A stretch of DNA of 64,000 bases, taken from Mucilaginibacter defluvii. GTDB lineage: Bacteria > Bacteroidota > Bacteroidia > Sphingobacteriales > Sphingobacteriaceae. Below are positions 45,360-54,150 of this stretch, one piece after another; position 1 is the stretch's first letter, and each line of letters opens with the position of its first letter. Location: NCBI RefSeq assembly GCF_039543225.1, contig NZ_BAABJI010000002.1, positions 1,612,001 through 1,676,000 on the forward strand, read 5' to 3'. The notes under the pieces were generated by a model. The model was not told the DNA's origin, searched no databases, and saw only the letters and a program-made list of their open reading frames with translations. The translations under genes were made by a program, and so were the position numbers.

Positions 45360-45406
45360 AATTGTTTACCAGGGCAACGCTTATATTTTGTATCTTGGAT
45401 GCGCAT

Positions 45407-46084
45407 ATGAATAACAATATAGTTGTAGCCATTGATGGTTTCTCATCGTGCGGTAAAAGCACCATTGCCAAAGCCTTAGCCAAAAAACTCAATTTCGTTT
45501 ACATCGATACCGGCGCCATGTACCGGGCCGTTACGCTCTACTTTTTACGTAATGAGGTTGACGTAGCCGACGAAAAACAAGTTGAAACCGCGCTCAACAA
45601 TATTCATATCAACCTTAAAACTACTGATGGGCAGGTCAGCATTTTGTTAAATGATGAAGATGTATCTGAGGAGATCAGGCAGATGCATGTAGCCTCAAAT
45701 GTGAGCAAGATAGCCGCTATACCGGCTGTGCGCCACGCTATGGTAAAGCAGCAGCAACTGATGGGCAAATCCACTAATATTATTATGGATGGCCGCGATA
45801 TAGGCACTACTGTTTTCCCGGATGCACAGGTAAAATTATTCATGACGGCCGACCCGAAAATTCGTGCTGAACGCCGTTACAAAGAGCTGGTAGTTAAACA
45901 GCCTGACATTACAATGGAAGAGGTTTTTGAAAACCTTGCCCTGCGCGACCATGACGATACTACCCGCAAGGAAAGTCCGCTGGTACAGGCCAACGACGCG
46001 ATAGTGTTAGACAACAGCTACCTCACGCCTGATGAGCAACTCGAATTCGCGTTGAATAAGATCAAGCCTTTTATTAAGGAATAA
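45407..46084 (+). CDS. cmk: Cytidylate kinase
   Basis: 225 residues from ATG 45407; the open frame reaches back to 45338 but the extra 23 residues are outside the family. P-loop IDGFSSCGKSTIAKALA, YIDTGAMYRAVTLYFL, the CMP-binding GRDIGTTVFPDAQVKLFMTA and the lid RRYKEL. It phosphorylates CMP and dCMP. Its 3' end overlaps that of the deaminase gene on the other strand by 11 bp; the two enzymes share dCMP as substrate. Confidence 0.95.
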   Translation: MNNNIVVAIDGFSSCGKSTIAKALAKKLNFVYIDTGAMYRAVTLYFLRNEVDVADEKQVETALNNIHINLKTTDGQVSILLNDEDVSEEIRQMHVASNVSKIAAIPAVRHAMVKQQQLMGKSTNIIMDGRDIGTTVFPDAQVKLFMTADPKIRAERRYKELVVKQPDITMEEVFENLALRDHDDTTRKESPLVQANDAIVLDNSYLTPDEQLEFALNKIKPFIKE

Positions 46085-46538
46085 TCTCATTTTCAAATCG
46101 CTCGGCAACTACACCAAAGCGGTTCAGAAAGTCGACCCCTTCATCGCTCGGCAAACCTTTGTACGCCGCGTACGATTTATTGTAAAATACATGCTTTATA
46201 CCTGCCGAAAATATCAGCCTGGCACATGGCAGGCATGGCGACAGCGTGGTATATAATGTAGCGCCCTGCAAATTCGCACCATTCTTTACAGCATATAATA
46301 TAGCATTCTCCTCGGCGTGCAGGGCCAATGAGCAACTACCACGGGCATCGCGCGGGCAACCGGTGTCAGGCCATTCCTCATCACAGTTATGCGTGCCCGA
46401 AGGCGGCCCGTTGTAGCCGATGGAAATAATGCGCGTATCCTTAACCAACACCGCCCCCACGTGCGCTTTAACACAATGCGACCGGCGGGCTAAGTCGGTC
46501 GCAAGATTCATAAATATATTATCAAAACTGGGTTTCAT
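46074..46538 (-). CDS. Deoxycytidylate deaminase (ComEB-like)
   Basis: 154 residues from ATG 46538. Zinc site: HAEENA with catalytic Glu, and PCLPCARLI; an additional His/Cys-rich insert GTHNCDEEWPDTGCPRD is typical of dCMP deaminases. It converts dCMP to dUMP for dTMP synthesis. An upstream TTG at 46553 would add five residues. A 175-bp hairpin-rich spacer separates it from the transporter gene upstream. Confidence 0.92.
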   Translation of the reverse strand: MKPSFDNIFMNLATDLARRSHCVKAHVGAVLVKDTRIISIGYNGPPSGTHNCDEEWPDTGCPRDARGSCSLALHAEENAILYAVKNGANLQGATLYTTLSPCLPCARLIFSAGIKHVFYNKSYAAYKGLPSDEGVDFLNRFGVVAERFENEIIP

Positions 46539-46578
46539 TTTGGCGAGTGTCAATGGTGAGTGTCAATGGCGATTGGTC

Positions 46579-46712
46579 ATTAGTGAACAGTTCATTAGTT
46601 ATCAATGAATTGCTCATCATTCAGCTTCTGTTAAAAAGCATTGGTCAGTTATCATCATCACAAAAATAGTGATTAACAACAACTGACCAATGAGTAATGA
46701 CTGTTCGCTAAT
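46579..46712. repeat. Nested imperfect hairpins between the MFS and deaminase genes
   Basis: The outer arms ATTAGTGAACAGTTCATTAG (46579-46598) pair with AGTAATGACTGTTCGCTAAT (46693-46712). The inner arms ATTGGTCAGTT (46640-46650) pair with AACTGACCAAT (46681-46691) and the stem continues toward ATCAC/GTGAT. A short direct repeat GAGTGTCAATGG occurs twice just to the left (~46545-46570). The spacer codes for nothing. Confidence 0.75.
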
Positions 46713-46713
46713 A

Positions 46714-48324
46714 TTAGTGTCCGCCGCCGGCTTCTACACTGTCAATATCGATGCCTTGTGATTTAAGTATGGCGCCTGCTTTCCAGGCAAAGAACGCCAG
46801 GTAAGCAAAACCGATAACCGGAACGATATATGAAAAATGAATACCTTCCGAATCGGCAAGAATACCCTGAACCGGCGGAATGATGGATCCGCCCAAAATC
46901 ATCATAATTAAAAATGCTGAGCCCTGGCTGGTGTATTTACCCAAACCTGTAACTGATAATGAGAAAATTGAAGGCCACATGATAGAACAGCATAAGCCAC
47001 CGCTAAGAAAAGCGAAGATAGCTACCATTCCTGTAGTCATTAAACCTACTATCATGGCAATAACACCTAATATACCAAACAACGCCAGTGTGCGCACGGG
47101 TTTTTGCTGCCCGATAAGGAAGCCTACTATAAGGATGGCTACGCAGATAGCATAAGGATAAAGGTTGCTAACATCAGTACCGGTAGCGCCGTTTACAAAC
47201 AATATTACACCAAAGGCAACAAAAGGCACTATGATGGTTAAAATCAATTTAGCTGTTTTTGAAAGATTAAAAGCCGCGATAGCGCCTGTCCAACGGCCAA
47301 CCATCAAACTGCCCCAGTATAAGGAAATGAATGGTGCAACCTGGTCAGTAGTATAACCCCCAAAATTCGGGCTTTCTAACAAAGCGCCCATATTGCTTTG
47401 TATAGTTACCTCAACGCCTACGTAGGTAAAAATGGCAATCATACCGTAAACAAGCTGCGGATACTGCATTGCGCCCCACCCGGTTTTACTTTTACTTGAT
47501 GCCGATACCGAACCGACAAGCGTTATTAAAATTATAGCTAATGAGGCGTAAACAAAGTAAGGTTGAGGCACACCGGTTGCAACGCTCAACGGATCAGCCG
47601 CCAGGATTAGCAGGAAAGCAATAAAAAGAATTCCTAATGGCTTGTTAGCTTTGTTGCTCGGCTCCATTTTTTCATCGCTGGTTACACTTGGCAATTTCGA
47701 TATCCAGAAAAAGATGGCTACCGCGATAAATAAGCCTGCAAGAATTAAATATAAACTATTGACAGACCCTATTTTAACCTCAGAAGCCGGAATTTTTGCC
47801 GCGGCCGAACCGAATAGTACAATGTTAACTATAACCGGCCCCATGATGCTGCCAAAGTTGTTAATACTACCCGCAAAATTAAGACGGTGAGTACCTGTCT
47901 CCGGGCTGCCTAACGCGATAACAAAAGGGTTGGCTGCCGTTTGCTGTAACGAAAAGCCCAAGGCGATAATAAAAAACGTAAACAATATAAACGCGAAAGA
48001 ACCTGAATTAATAGCCGGAATCATGATAAGCGCGCCTACAGCTGATATAATAAGGCCTACGATGATACCGTTTTTATAGCCCATTTTATTTAATATATCA
48101 ATACGTGAAGCCGCTGAAGCAAAGTATAAAATAAGTGAGCCGATAAAATATCCCCCGTAAAACGTAAAGTCGATCAACTGCGATTCAAACTGGGTTAAAT
48201 TAAAGTGGGCTTTACAGAATGGGATAAAAATCCCGTTAGACGCTGCCAGGAAGCCCCAGAAAAAGAACACTGTAATAATCGTATACAGCGCCGATCCGTA
48301 GCTTTTCGTTTTGTTTTGTTCCAT
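46714..48324 (-). CDS. Sugar MFS transporter (FucP/GluP family), enlarged
   Basis: 536 residues, about 100 longer than typical FucP-family symporters. The N-terminal half has the family features [31 protein letters not shown], and the motif [19 protein letters not shown]. The C-terminal half has [14 protein letters not shown] and the Pro-rich [14 protein letters not shown]. Between them (~225-275) lie two extra hydrophobic stretches ([37 protein letters not shown]), predicting 14 rather than 12 helices. Probably proton-coupled sugar uptake; the substrate is unknown. Confidence 0.85.
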   Translation of the reverse strand: MEQNKTKSYGSALYTIITVFFFWGFLAASNGIFIPFCKAHFNLTQFESQLIDFTFYGGYFIGSLILYFASAASRIDILNKMGYKNGIIVGLIISAVGALIMIPAINSGSFAFILFTFFIIALGFSLQQTAANPFVIALGSPETGTHRLNFAGSINNFGSIMGPVIVNIVLFGSAAAKIPASEVKIGSVNSLYLILAGLFIAVAIFFWISKLPSVTSDEKMEPSNKANKPLGILFIAFLLILAADPLSVATGVPQPYFVYASLAIILITLVGSVSASSKSKTGWGAMQYPQLVYGMIAIFTYVGVEVTIQSNMGALLESPNFGGYTTDQVAPFISLYWGSLMVGRWTGAIAAFNLSKTAKLILTIIVPFVAFGVILFVNGATGTDVSNLYPYAICVAILIVGFLIGQQKPVRTLALFGILGVIAMIVGLMTTGMVAIFAFLSGGLCCSIMWPSIFSLSVTGLGKYTSQGSAFLIMMILGGSIIPPVQGILADSEGIHFSYIVPVIGFAYLAFFAWKAGAILKSQGIDIDSVEAGGGH

Positions 48325-48493
48325 TTTATAAGTTGGTTGTACAAATTTTGTTTAAAGCACTAACATAAATCAATTTTTATAATTTCCTGTTATAAGATTA
48401 AATTTTGTTACCGCGGCTAACGCATTTTTCTTTTGGTTATGAGATAAAATTGCATATTCGCATGGCCAAAATATGCCGCTCAAGATATAGTTA

Positions 48494-49150
48494 ATGATAG
48501 GAGCCATTATTTCAGGAATCGGTATAGGGTTAATACTGACTTTTATAACCGGACCGGTATTTTTCTCGCTGATAAAGGTGAGTATCGAAAGAGGCTTTCA
48601 GGCGGGTGTTGCCTTTGCCCTGGGCGTTGTATCAACCGATGTGGTTTTTGTAGGCGCTATACTTTTCGGCTCTCAACTGGTTGATATCACCCCGCAAACC
48701 AAAATTTACGCAGGCGTTGTAGGCAGCGTTATACTGCTGGGCGTTGGTATATACTACATCTTTAAAAAGGCTGATGTAAACTATAAAAACTCAACCCCCT
48801 CAAAGCTTAAGCGTACCGGCTATTTTTTGAAGGGCTTTTTTATGTGCATTTTTAACCCCACCATCCTTTTTCACTGGATGATGGTGATAGGTACAGCCAG
48901 CACAACCTACCATGAGGGCATCCCCAACCGCCAGTTGAAGATCGCTATTATGTTTTTAACAGTGCTGATCGTTCAGTTCGGGCTCGATACGCTGAAGGCC
49001 TTTTATGCCAATAAATTACGCGACCGTATATCGGTTACCCTGGTGCATAAACTTAACCAGGTAGCGGGCATCGCGCTTATAATTGCCTCGTTTATTTTGT
49101 TTGACAGGCTGGTTACGCACCTTGTTTTCGCACCGGAAAAGGTTTCTTAA
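48494..49150 (+). CDS. LysE/RhtB-family exporter
   Basis: 218 residues, six membrane segments. The LysE start motif is LILTFITGPVFFSLIKVSIERGF, followed by GVAFALGVVSTDVVFVGA. Such proteins export amino acids or related solutes. An isolated gene, divergent from the sugar transporter (169 bp gap). Confidence 0.85.
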   Translation: MIGAIISGIGIGLILTFITGPVFFSLIKVSIERGFQAGVAFALGVVSTDVVFVGAILFGSQLVDITPQTKIYAGVVGSVILLGVGIYYIFKKADVNYKNSTPSKLKRTGYFLKGFFMCIFNPTILFHWMMVIGTASTTYHEGIPNRQLKIAIMFLTVLIVQFGLDTLKAFYANKLRDRISVTLVHKLNQVAGIALIIASFILFDRLVTHLVFAPEKVS

Positions 49151-49178
49151 TTATTACGGTTGAATTGAAATAATCTAA

Positions 49179-49475
49179 CTAATTATTATTTAATACCTCC
49201 GGTAACAGGCGATAGCAAATGTACAGCCCAACAACAATTAATATATTTACAATCAGCGTTGTATGTGTTTTGATGACTGCTTTTTTCAAAAACAGTGCAA
49301 GCAGTATAATCAATTGAAGTAACACAAAAAATGTTGGCACCCGATAACCATAACTATCACCTACTGCCCCATCACCGTAAATAAAAAAATGAACAAATAC
49401 GGCAGTTATTTGCATTAAGGCAAAAAGCAAAACATTCAGAATAGCGATTAAAATAAAATTCAAAGCGCTCTTCAT
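49179..49475 (-). CDS. Unknown small membrane protein (98 aa)
   Basis: 98 residues with three predicted membrane helices (ALNFILIAILNVLLFALMQI, FFVLLQLIILLALFL, TLIVNILIVVGLYICYRLL) and a short glycine-rich loop GDGAVGDSYGY between the first two. Not recognised. Convergent with the LysE-like gene; the purF terminator lies upstream. Confidence 0.55.
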   Translation of the reverse strand: MKSALNFILIAILNVLLFALMQITAVFVHFFIYGDGAVGDSYGYRVPTFFVLLQLIILLALFLKKAVIKTHTTLIVNILIVVGLYICYRLLPEVLNNN

Positions 49476-49534
49476 TTATCTACGCATAAGCATTATTCGT
49501 AAAACTCAAATAATATTAACTTCGAAGCCGCTCA

Positions 49535-49567
49535 TAAATAAAAAACGCCCCATTTTCGGAGCGTTTT
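49535..49567 (-). terminator. Terminator of purF
   Basis: On the minus strand, stem AAAACGCTCC / GGGGCGTTTT around GAAAAT, followed by TTATTTAT. Confidence 0.8.
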
Positions 49568-49596
49568 GTAAATTGTGTGCAGGTTAACGCCATAGC

Positions 49597-51504
49597 TTAC
49601 ATGTAAGCACGTTGGTTTTTGCCTTCCATCCAGTTAACAAAAGCGCGGTTAACTACCTTATTGCCACCCGGAGTTGGGTAATTGCCTGAGAAATACCAAT
49701 CGCCGGTATGGTCAGGGCAGGCAATGTGCAGGTTATCTAAAGTTTGATAAATCACCTGAACTTCTGCATTTGTATTTTTTGGCGTAATTATCTGTGCGAT
49801 ACGGTCAGAAATTTCCTGATCGGTAAATGGCTCGTAAATAGCCTTAACATAATTTAACACCTGCTCTTTAGGCAGTTTGGCGCTATCTTTACATTGCTGG
49901 TAAACCTTCAATAATATTTCCTCTTTACCGGCATCCTTAAGCAAGCTTACCGCTGCCTCAAAAGCCACAAACTCACCCATGCGCGACATATCGATGCCAT
50001 AGCAATCCGGGTAACGTATTTGCGGGGCTGACGATACTACCACGATTTTTTTAGGCCCTAAACGATCGAGTATTTTCAGGATGCTTTGCTTAAGTGTGGT
50101 ACCCCGAACGATTGAATCATCCAACACCACCAGTTTATCGGTACCACGGTTAATTAAACCGTACGTGGTATCGTAAACGTGGGCTACCATTTCGCTACGG
50201 TCGGCATCCTGTGTAATAAAGGTACGCAGCTTCACATCCTTTATCGCGATCTTCTCTACACGCGGAGCTAATTGCAGCACCTCGGTCAGTTCCTCATCGC
50301 TTATTTTGTCGTCGCGGTTAAGCAACCTGTCGCGCTGGTATTTCTTGATGTATTTATGCACCCCTTCAACCATGCCGTAAAAAGCAACCTCGGCAGTGTT
50401 AGGAATATAAGAGAATACGGTGTTTTTGATGTCGTGATCAACGGAGTTGAGTATTTGCGGGCACAATAAACGGCCTAACTGTTTACGTTCGCGGTAAATA
50501 GATGAGTCGCTGCCACGGGAGAAGTAAATACGCTCGAAAGAACATGATTTCTTTTCCAGCGGTTCGCTAAACATATCTTCAGATACATCGCCGTTCTTTT
50601 TAACGATAAGGGCATGGCCGGGTTTGATCTCGTTGATCTCTTCAAGCGGAATGTTAAAAGCCGTTTGAATAGCCGGGCGCTCTGAGGCCGCCACCACAAT
50701 TTCATCGTTATAATAATAAAATGCCGGGCGTATACCACTTGGATCGCGCATCACGAATGCGTCACCATGGCCCATAATACCGGCAATGGTATAACCGCCA
50801 TCCCAGTTTTTGGCTGATTTACGGAGTATTTTGGCAACATCCAAATCGTTGGCGATTAACTTGCTGATTTCAACATTATCATCCAAACCCTCACGTTTGT
50901 ACTGGTCAAACAAGCCCTGATTTTCGGTATCCAGAAAGTGGCCTATCTTTTCAAGCACGGTAACGGTATCTGCCTTTTCTTTAGGGTGCTGCCCTAAATC
51001 ATAAAGCTGTTGCAGTAACTCGTCAACATTAGTCATGTTGAAGTTACCGGCAATTACCAGGTTACGTGTTTTCCAATTGTTTTGACGCAGAAAGGGGTGG
51101 CAGTTTTCGATACTATTTTTGCCATGCGTACCGTAACGCAGGTGGCCCAAAAGCACTTCGCCGGTAAAGCTAACATGTTCTTTAAGCCAATCAGCGTCGG
51201 TAAGCTTATCCGGAAACTCCTTCTCGATGTCAGCAAATTTTTTCTGGATGTACTCAAAAATATCAGCAACGGCATTTGAGGCCATTGAGCGGTGACGGCT
51301 GATGTAGCGTTTACCGGGATCAATGTCCAGCTTAATGGTAGCAACACCTGCGCCATCCTGGCCGCGGTTGTGTTGTTTTTCCATTAAAAGGTACAGTTTG
51401 TTTAAGCCGTACAGTGCAGTGCCGTACTTTTGCTGATAATAAGAGAGTGGCTTTCTTAGGCGGATAAATGCCACACCGCATTCATGTTTAATCTGATCGC
51501 TCAT
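49597..51504 (-). CDS. purF: Amidophosphoribosyltransferase, long Bacteroidota form
   Basis: 635 residues versus ~470-510 for typical PurF. MSDQIKHE is a short propeptide before the Ntn nucleophile Cys9 (CGVAFIRL). The glutaminase core has MEKQHNRGQDGAGVAT and LGHLRYGTHG, and the PRPP site is VVLDDSIVRGTT. The extra length lies in internal loops and the C-terminus, as in other Bacteroidota PurF proteins I recall. It makes phosphoribosylamine from PRPP and glutamine, the first step of purine synthesis. A perfect -7 box TACCTTTG lies 17 nt upstream. Single gene with its own terminator. Confidence 0.92.
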   Translation of the reverse strand: MSDQIKHECGVAFIRLRKPLSYYQQKYGTALYGLNKLYLLMEKQHNRGQDGAGVATIKLDIDPGKRYISRHRSMASNAVADIFEYIQKKFADIEKEFPDKLTDADWLKEHVSFTGEVLLGHLRYGTHGKNSIENCHPFLRQNNWKTRNLVIAGNFNMTNVDELLQQLYDLGQHPKEKADTVTVLEKIGHFLDTENQGLFDQYKREGLDDNVEISKLIANDLDVAKILRKSAKNWDGGYTIAGIMGHGDAFVMRDPSGIRPAFYYYNDEIVVAASERPAIQTAFNIPLEEINEIKPGHALIVKKNGDVSEDMFSEPLEKKSCSFERIYFSRGSDSSIYRERKQLGRLLCPQILNSVDHDIKNTVFSYIPNTAEVAFYGMVEGVHKYIKKYQRDRLLNRDDKISDEELTEVLQLAPRVEKIAIKDVKLRTFITQDADRSEMVAHVYDTTYGLINRGTDKLVVLDDSIVRGTTLKQSILKILDRLGPKKIVVVSSAPQIRYPDCYGIDMSRMGEFVAFEAAVSLLKDAGKEEILLKVYQQCKDSAKLPKEQVLNYVKAIYEPFTDQEISDRIAQIITPKNTNAEVQVIYQTLDNLHIACPDHTGDWYFSGNYPTPGGNKVVNRAFVNWMEGKNQRAYM

Positions 51505-51521
51505 GATTTGGAATGAGGTTG

Positions 51522-51529
51522 CAAAGGTA
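51522..51529 (-). promoter_or_regulatory. -7 box of purF
   Basis: TACCTTTG on the minus strand, perfect TAnnTTTG, 17 nt before the ATG. Confidence 0.55.
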
Positions 51530-51611
51530 AACTTTTGCCGGAGATAATCCCCTATCCTATTGTCATTAAAAAAGCATTAATATTGATATAAATTTAACAC
51601 TCCCTTAACTT

Positions 51612-52664
51612 TTATATGGCACGAACGGGAACCAGCTTTTGCTTTAGCCATTTGCGCACCGGCTCATCATACACTTTTAAAGTTGCGAAAGCAAACACGA
51701 TAAAGAAAACGAAAAGGCCAACAGCAATGGGCAGATTCTGATCTACAGCCGGCTTTTTCACACTTATCCAGTAACCGTAAATGTAGATGAAAGGGTAATG
51801 GATGAGATAGAGCGGGTATGACAACTCTCCGGCGAACTTGCAAACCTTTGTCCAGGTACCGCTTACCTGCCCTCCTGCACCGGCAGCTACCACCAACGGA
51901 AAAAGCAGAATAACACAGGTCACATCATACAACCCATTATATTGAAACCTCGGCATAAAGAATACTACGAATAGCAGTAATGAAAGCAGCGGATAGGCCA
52001 TCGGCATTTTGATCAGCTTACCTGTACGAAACAACAGTAAACCTGCAAAAAACGGGAATAGCATACGTATGGGTGCAGCCCACAAGGTTTCGTAACTCCA
52101 GCCCAAACCCATATAGTTTTGTTTAAGGGCCATCACGATCAAAGCTGACCCGGCAACAACAAGCACTATTACTAAAGCGGCTTTATTTAATTTGCGGCCT
52201 ATCAGCGCGTAAATAATATTGGCGACATATTCCTGCAATAACGACCAGCACGGCCCGTTCAGCGAATGGGTTTCACCCCATGCCCGAACGTCCGGATGCG
52301 GCAGAATGGTATAACCGATCAGCATAATACCAACCAGTTTTAATAAGCTCATGTTAAATGAGCTGTCGTGATAAGGATCGAACCAAAAAGCTATCGCGCC
52401 AACGGTAATGCTAAATATCACCATCGGATGCAGGCGCGCAAACCTTATTTTCAGAAACTGGCCAACACTCATGTTGCTCCAGCGGTCATCATAAGCATAG
52501 CCCACTACGAAGCCGGACAGCAGATAGAAAAAATCAACCGCCAGGTAACCATGGTTCATGGGGTGTGTTTCGGGTGGAAAGTTTACTTCCAGTATATGAA
52601 AAATAACTACAAGTATGGCGGCTGTACCGCGCAATCCATCGAGTATTGGGTAATGGGGTTTCAT
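51612..52664 (-). CDS. Acyltransferase 3 family membrane protein (OafA-like)
   Basis: 350 residues from ATG 52664, ten or so membrane segments. N-terminal signature YPILDGLRGTAAILVVIFH with the putative catalytic His, and LAVDFFYLLSGFVVGYAYDD. These proteins O-acylate extracytoplasmic sugars or lipids. No polysaccharide genes are nearby, so the acceptor is unknown. The start codon follows the amtB terminator without a gap, so expression probably depends on read-through. Confidence 0.85.
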   Translation of the reverse strand: MKPHYPILDGLRGTAAILVVIFHILEVNFPPETHPMNHGYLAVDFFYLLSGFVVGYAYDDRWSNMSVGQFLKIRFARLHPMVIFSITVGAIAFWFDPYHDSSFNMSLLKLVGIMLIGYTILPHPDVRAWGETHSLNGPCWSLLQEYVANIIYALIGRKLNKAALVIVLVVAGSALIVMALKQNYMGLGWSYETLWAAPIRMLFPFFAGLLLFRTGKLIKMPMAYPLLSLLLFVVFFMPRFQYNGLYDVTCVILLFPLVVAAGAGGQVSGTWTKVCKFAGELSYPLYLIHYPFIYIYGYWISVKKPAVDQNLPIAVGLFVFFIVFAFATLKVYDEPVRKWLKQKLVPVRAI

Positions 52665-52709
52665 CAAATAAAAAATGCTTATGACGTTGTAAAGTAGTCA
52701 TAAGCATTT
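52665..52709 (-). terminator. Terminator of the ammonium transporter gene
   Basis: Perfect 13-bp stem AAATGCTTATGAC / GTCATAAGCATTT, 11-nt loop, followed on the minus strand by TTTTATTTG, directly in front of the acyltransferase ATG. Confidence 0.85.
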
Positions 52710-52735
52710 AAATATTGTAGTATGTGGGCGGTTTG

Positions 52736-54046
52736 TTACAATTTTTCGCCGTGCTGGCTAACGTCCAAACCTACAATTTCCTCTTCCATAGATACACGCA
52801 ATGGTGATATCATATCGGTAATCTTTAACAATAACAACGAACCGAAGAATGCGAATATTGAAGTGCCGACCAATGCCACCAGTTGTATCAGGAACAATTT
52901 AGTTTCGCCAAAAAACAGGCCGTTACCGTTTGCCATACCTGCGTTAACATTGTGATGGGCAAACACACCGGTGAGCAGCATGCCTACCATACCACCTACG
53001 CCATGGCAGGGAAAAACATCTAATGTATCATCAATTGAAGTACGGGTACGCCACTCAACCACCAGGTTACTTACAATGGCTGATATGATACCGATGGCTA
53101 ATGAGTGTGGTACCGATACAAAACCGGCCGCCGGTGTAATAGCTACAAGGCCTACAACGGCACCGATACAGGTGCCCATGGCTGATGGTTTGCGCCCGCG
53201 CAGCATATCAAAAAATATCCAGGTGATACCCGCGGCGGCAGAAGCGGTAGTACTGGTTGCCAGCGCCGTTACCGCAAGTGGGTTGGCACCCAGCGCAGAA
53301 CCTGCATTAAAACCGAACCAACCGAACCACAACAAGCCTGTGCCGATAATTACATAAGTGATACGGGCAGGCGAATGCGTAGCCTCATTACGGCGTTTTA
53401 GGTAGATGGCTGATGCCAAAGCCGCCCAGCCTGCTGACATATGGACAACCGTACCACCGGCAAAATCCAATACACCCATTTTAGCTAAAATACCACCCGG
53501 ATGCCAGGTGCTGTGCGCCAGCGGCGAGAATATGCAGATAGAAAAAAGAATCAGGAAAATGATGTATGAGTTGAAGCGAATCCGCTCGGCAAAAGCGCCG
53601 GTGATAAGCGCAGGTGTGATAATAGCAAACTTAAGCTGGTACATAGCAAACAGCAACAACGGAATGGTTGGCGCCGCCGGCCAGGTAGCGGTACCCAGCA
53701 TACCTTTCATCATAAAAAAAGTTGATGGATTGCCTATAACCCCGCCTACACTATCGCCAAAGGCTAAACTAAAACCGAATATGCCCCATATCACGGTAAT
53801 GATTACCATACAAACGATGCTTTGCAGCATAGTGGAAATCACATTCTTTTTATTGACCATACCACCGTAAAAAAAGGCAAGACCAGGTGTCATGATCAGC
53901 ACCAACGCGGTTGACATCAGCATCCAGGCGATATCGGCACCGTTGAATTGTGATTTTTCAGTGGTGTTCAGCTCAACGGAAGGAAAAACAAAAGTAAGTA
54001 CTAAAGCAATCAGGATTAAAAGGAAAGGAAAGTACCGTTTCATCAA
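52736..54046 (-). CDS. amtB: Ammonium transporter (Amt family)
   Basis: 436 residues. A signal-like first helix is followed by 11 membrane segments with DIAWMLMSTALVLIMTPGLA, GVLDFAGGTVVHMSAGWAAL (the conserved pore His), FGWFGFNAGSALGA and CHGVGGMVGMLLTGVFAH (second pore His). It imports ammonium. No PII (glnK) gene is adjacent, although the two are usually paired. Confidence 0.95.
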   Translation of the reverse strand: MMKRYFPFLLILIALVLTFVFPSVELNTTEKSQFNGADIAWMLMSTALVLIMTPGLAFFYGGMVNKKNVISTMLQSIVCMVIITVIWGIFGFSLAFGDSVGGVIGNPSTFFMMKGMLGTATWPAAPTIPLLLFAMYQLKFAIITPALITGAFAERIRFNSYIIFLILFSICIFSPLAHSTWHPGGILAKMGVLDFAGGTVVHMSAGWAALASAIYLKRRNEATHSPARITYVIIGTGLLWFGWFGFNAGSALGANPLAVTALATSTTASAAAGITWIFFDMLRGRKPSAMGTCIGAVVGLVAITPAAGFVSVPHSLAIGIISAIVSNLVVEWRTRTSIDDTLDVFPCHGVGGMVGMLLTGVFAHHNVNAGMANGNGLFFGETKLFLIQLVALVGTSIFAFFGSLLLLKITDMISPLRVSMEEEIVGLDVSQHGEKL

Positions 54047-54150
54047 CTTTTTAGATAATTAAATTTAGAATGGCGTGAAAATATGATTTTTATTATGAAA
54101 TCGCCACTAAATTTAGATTATTTATAAAATTAACCAACCGCATACTCAAC

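Noticed and set aside
45338..45406. N-terminal extension of cytidylate kinase
   Set aside because: The 23 added residues precede the conserved P-loop start of the family and overlap the arfB 5' region and promoter; ATG 45407 fits the family.
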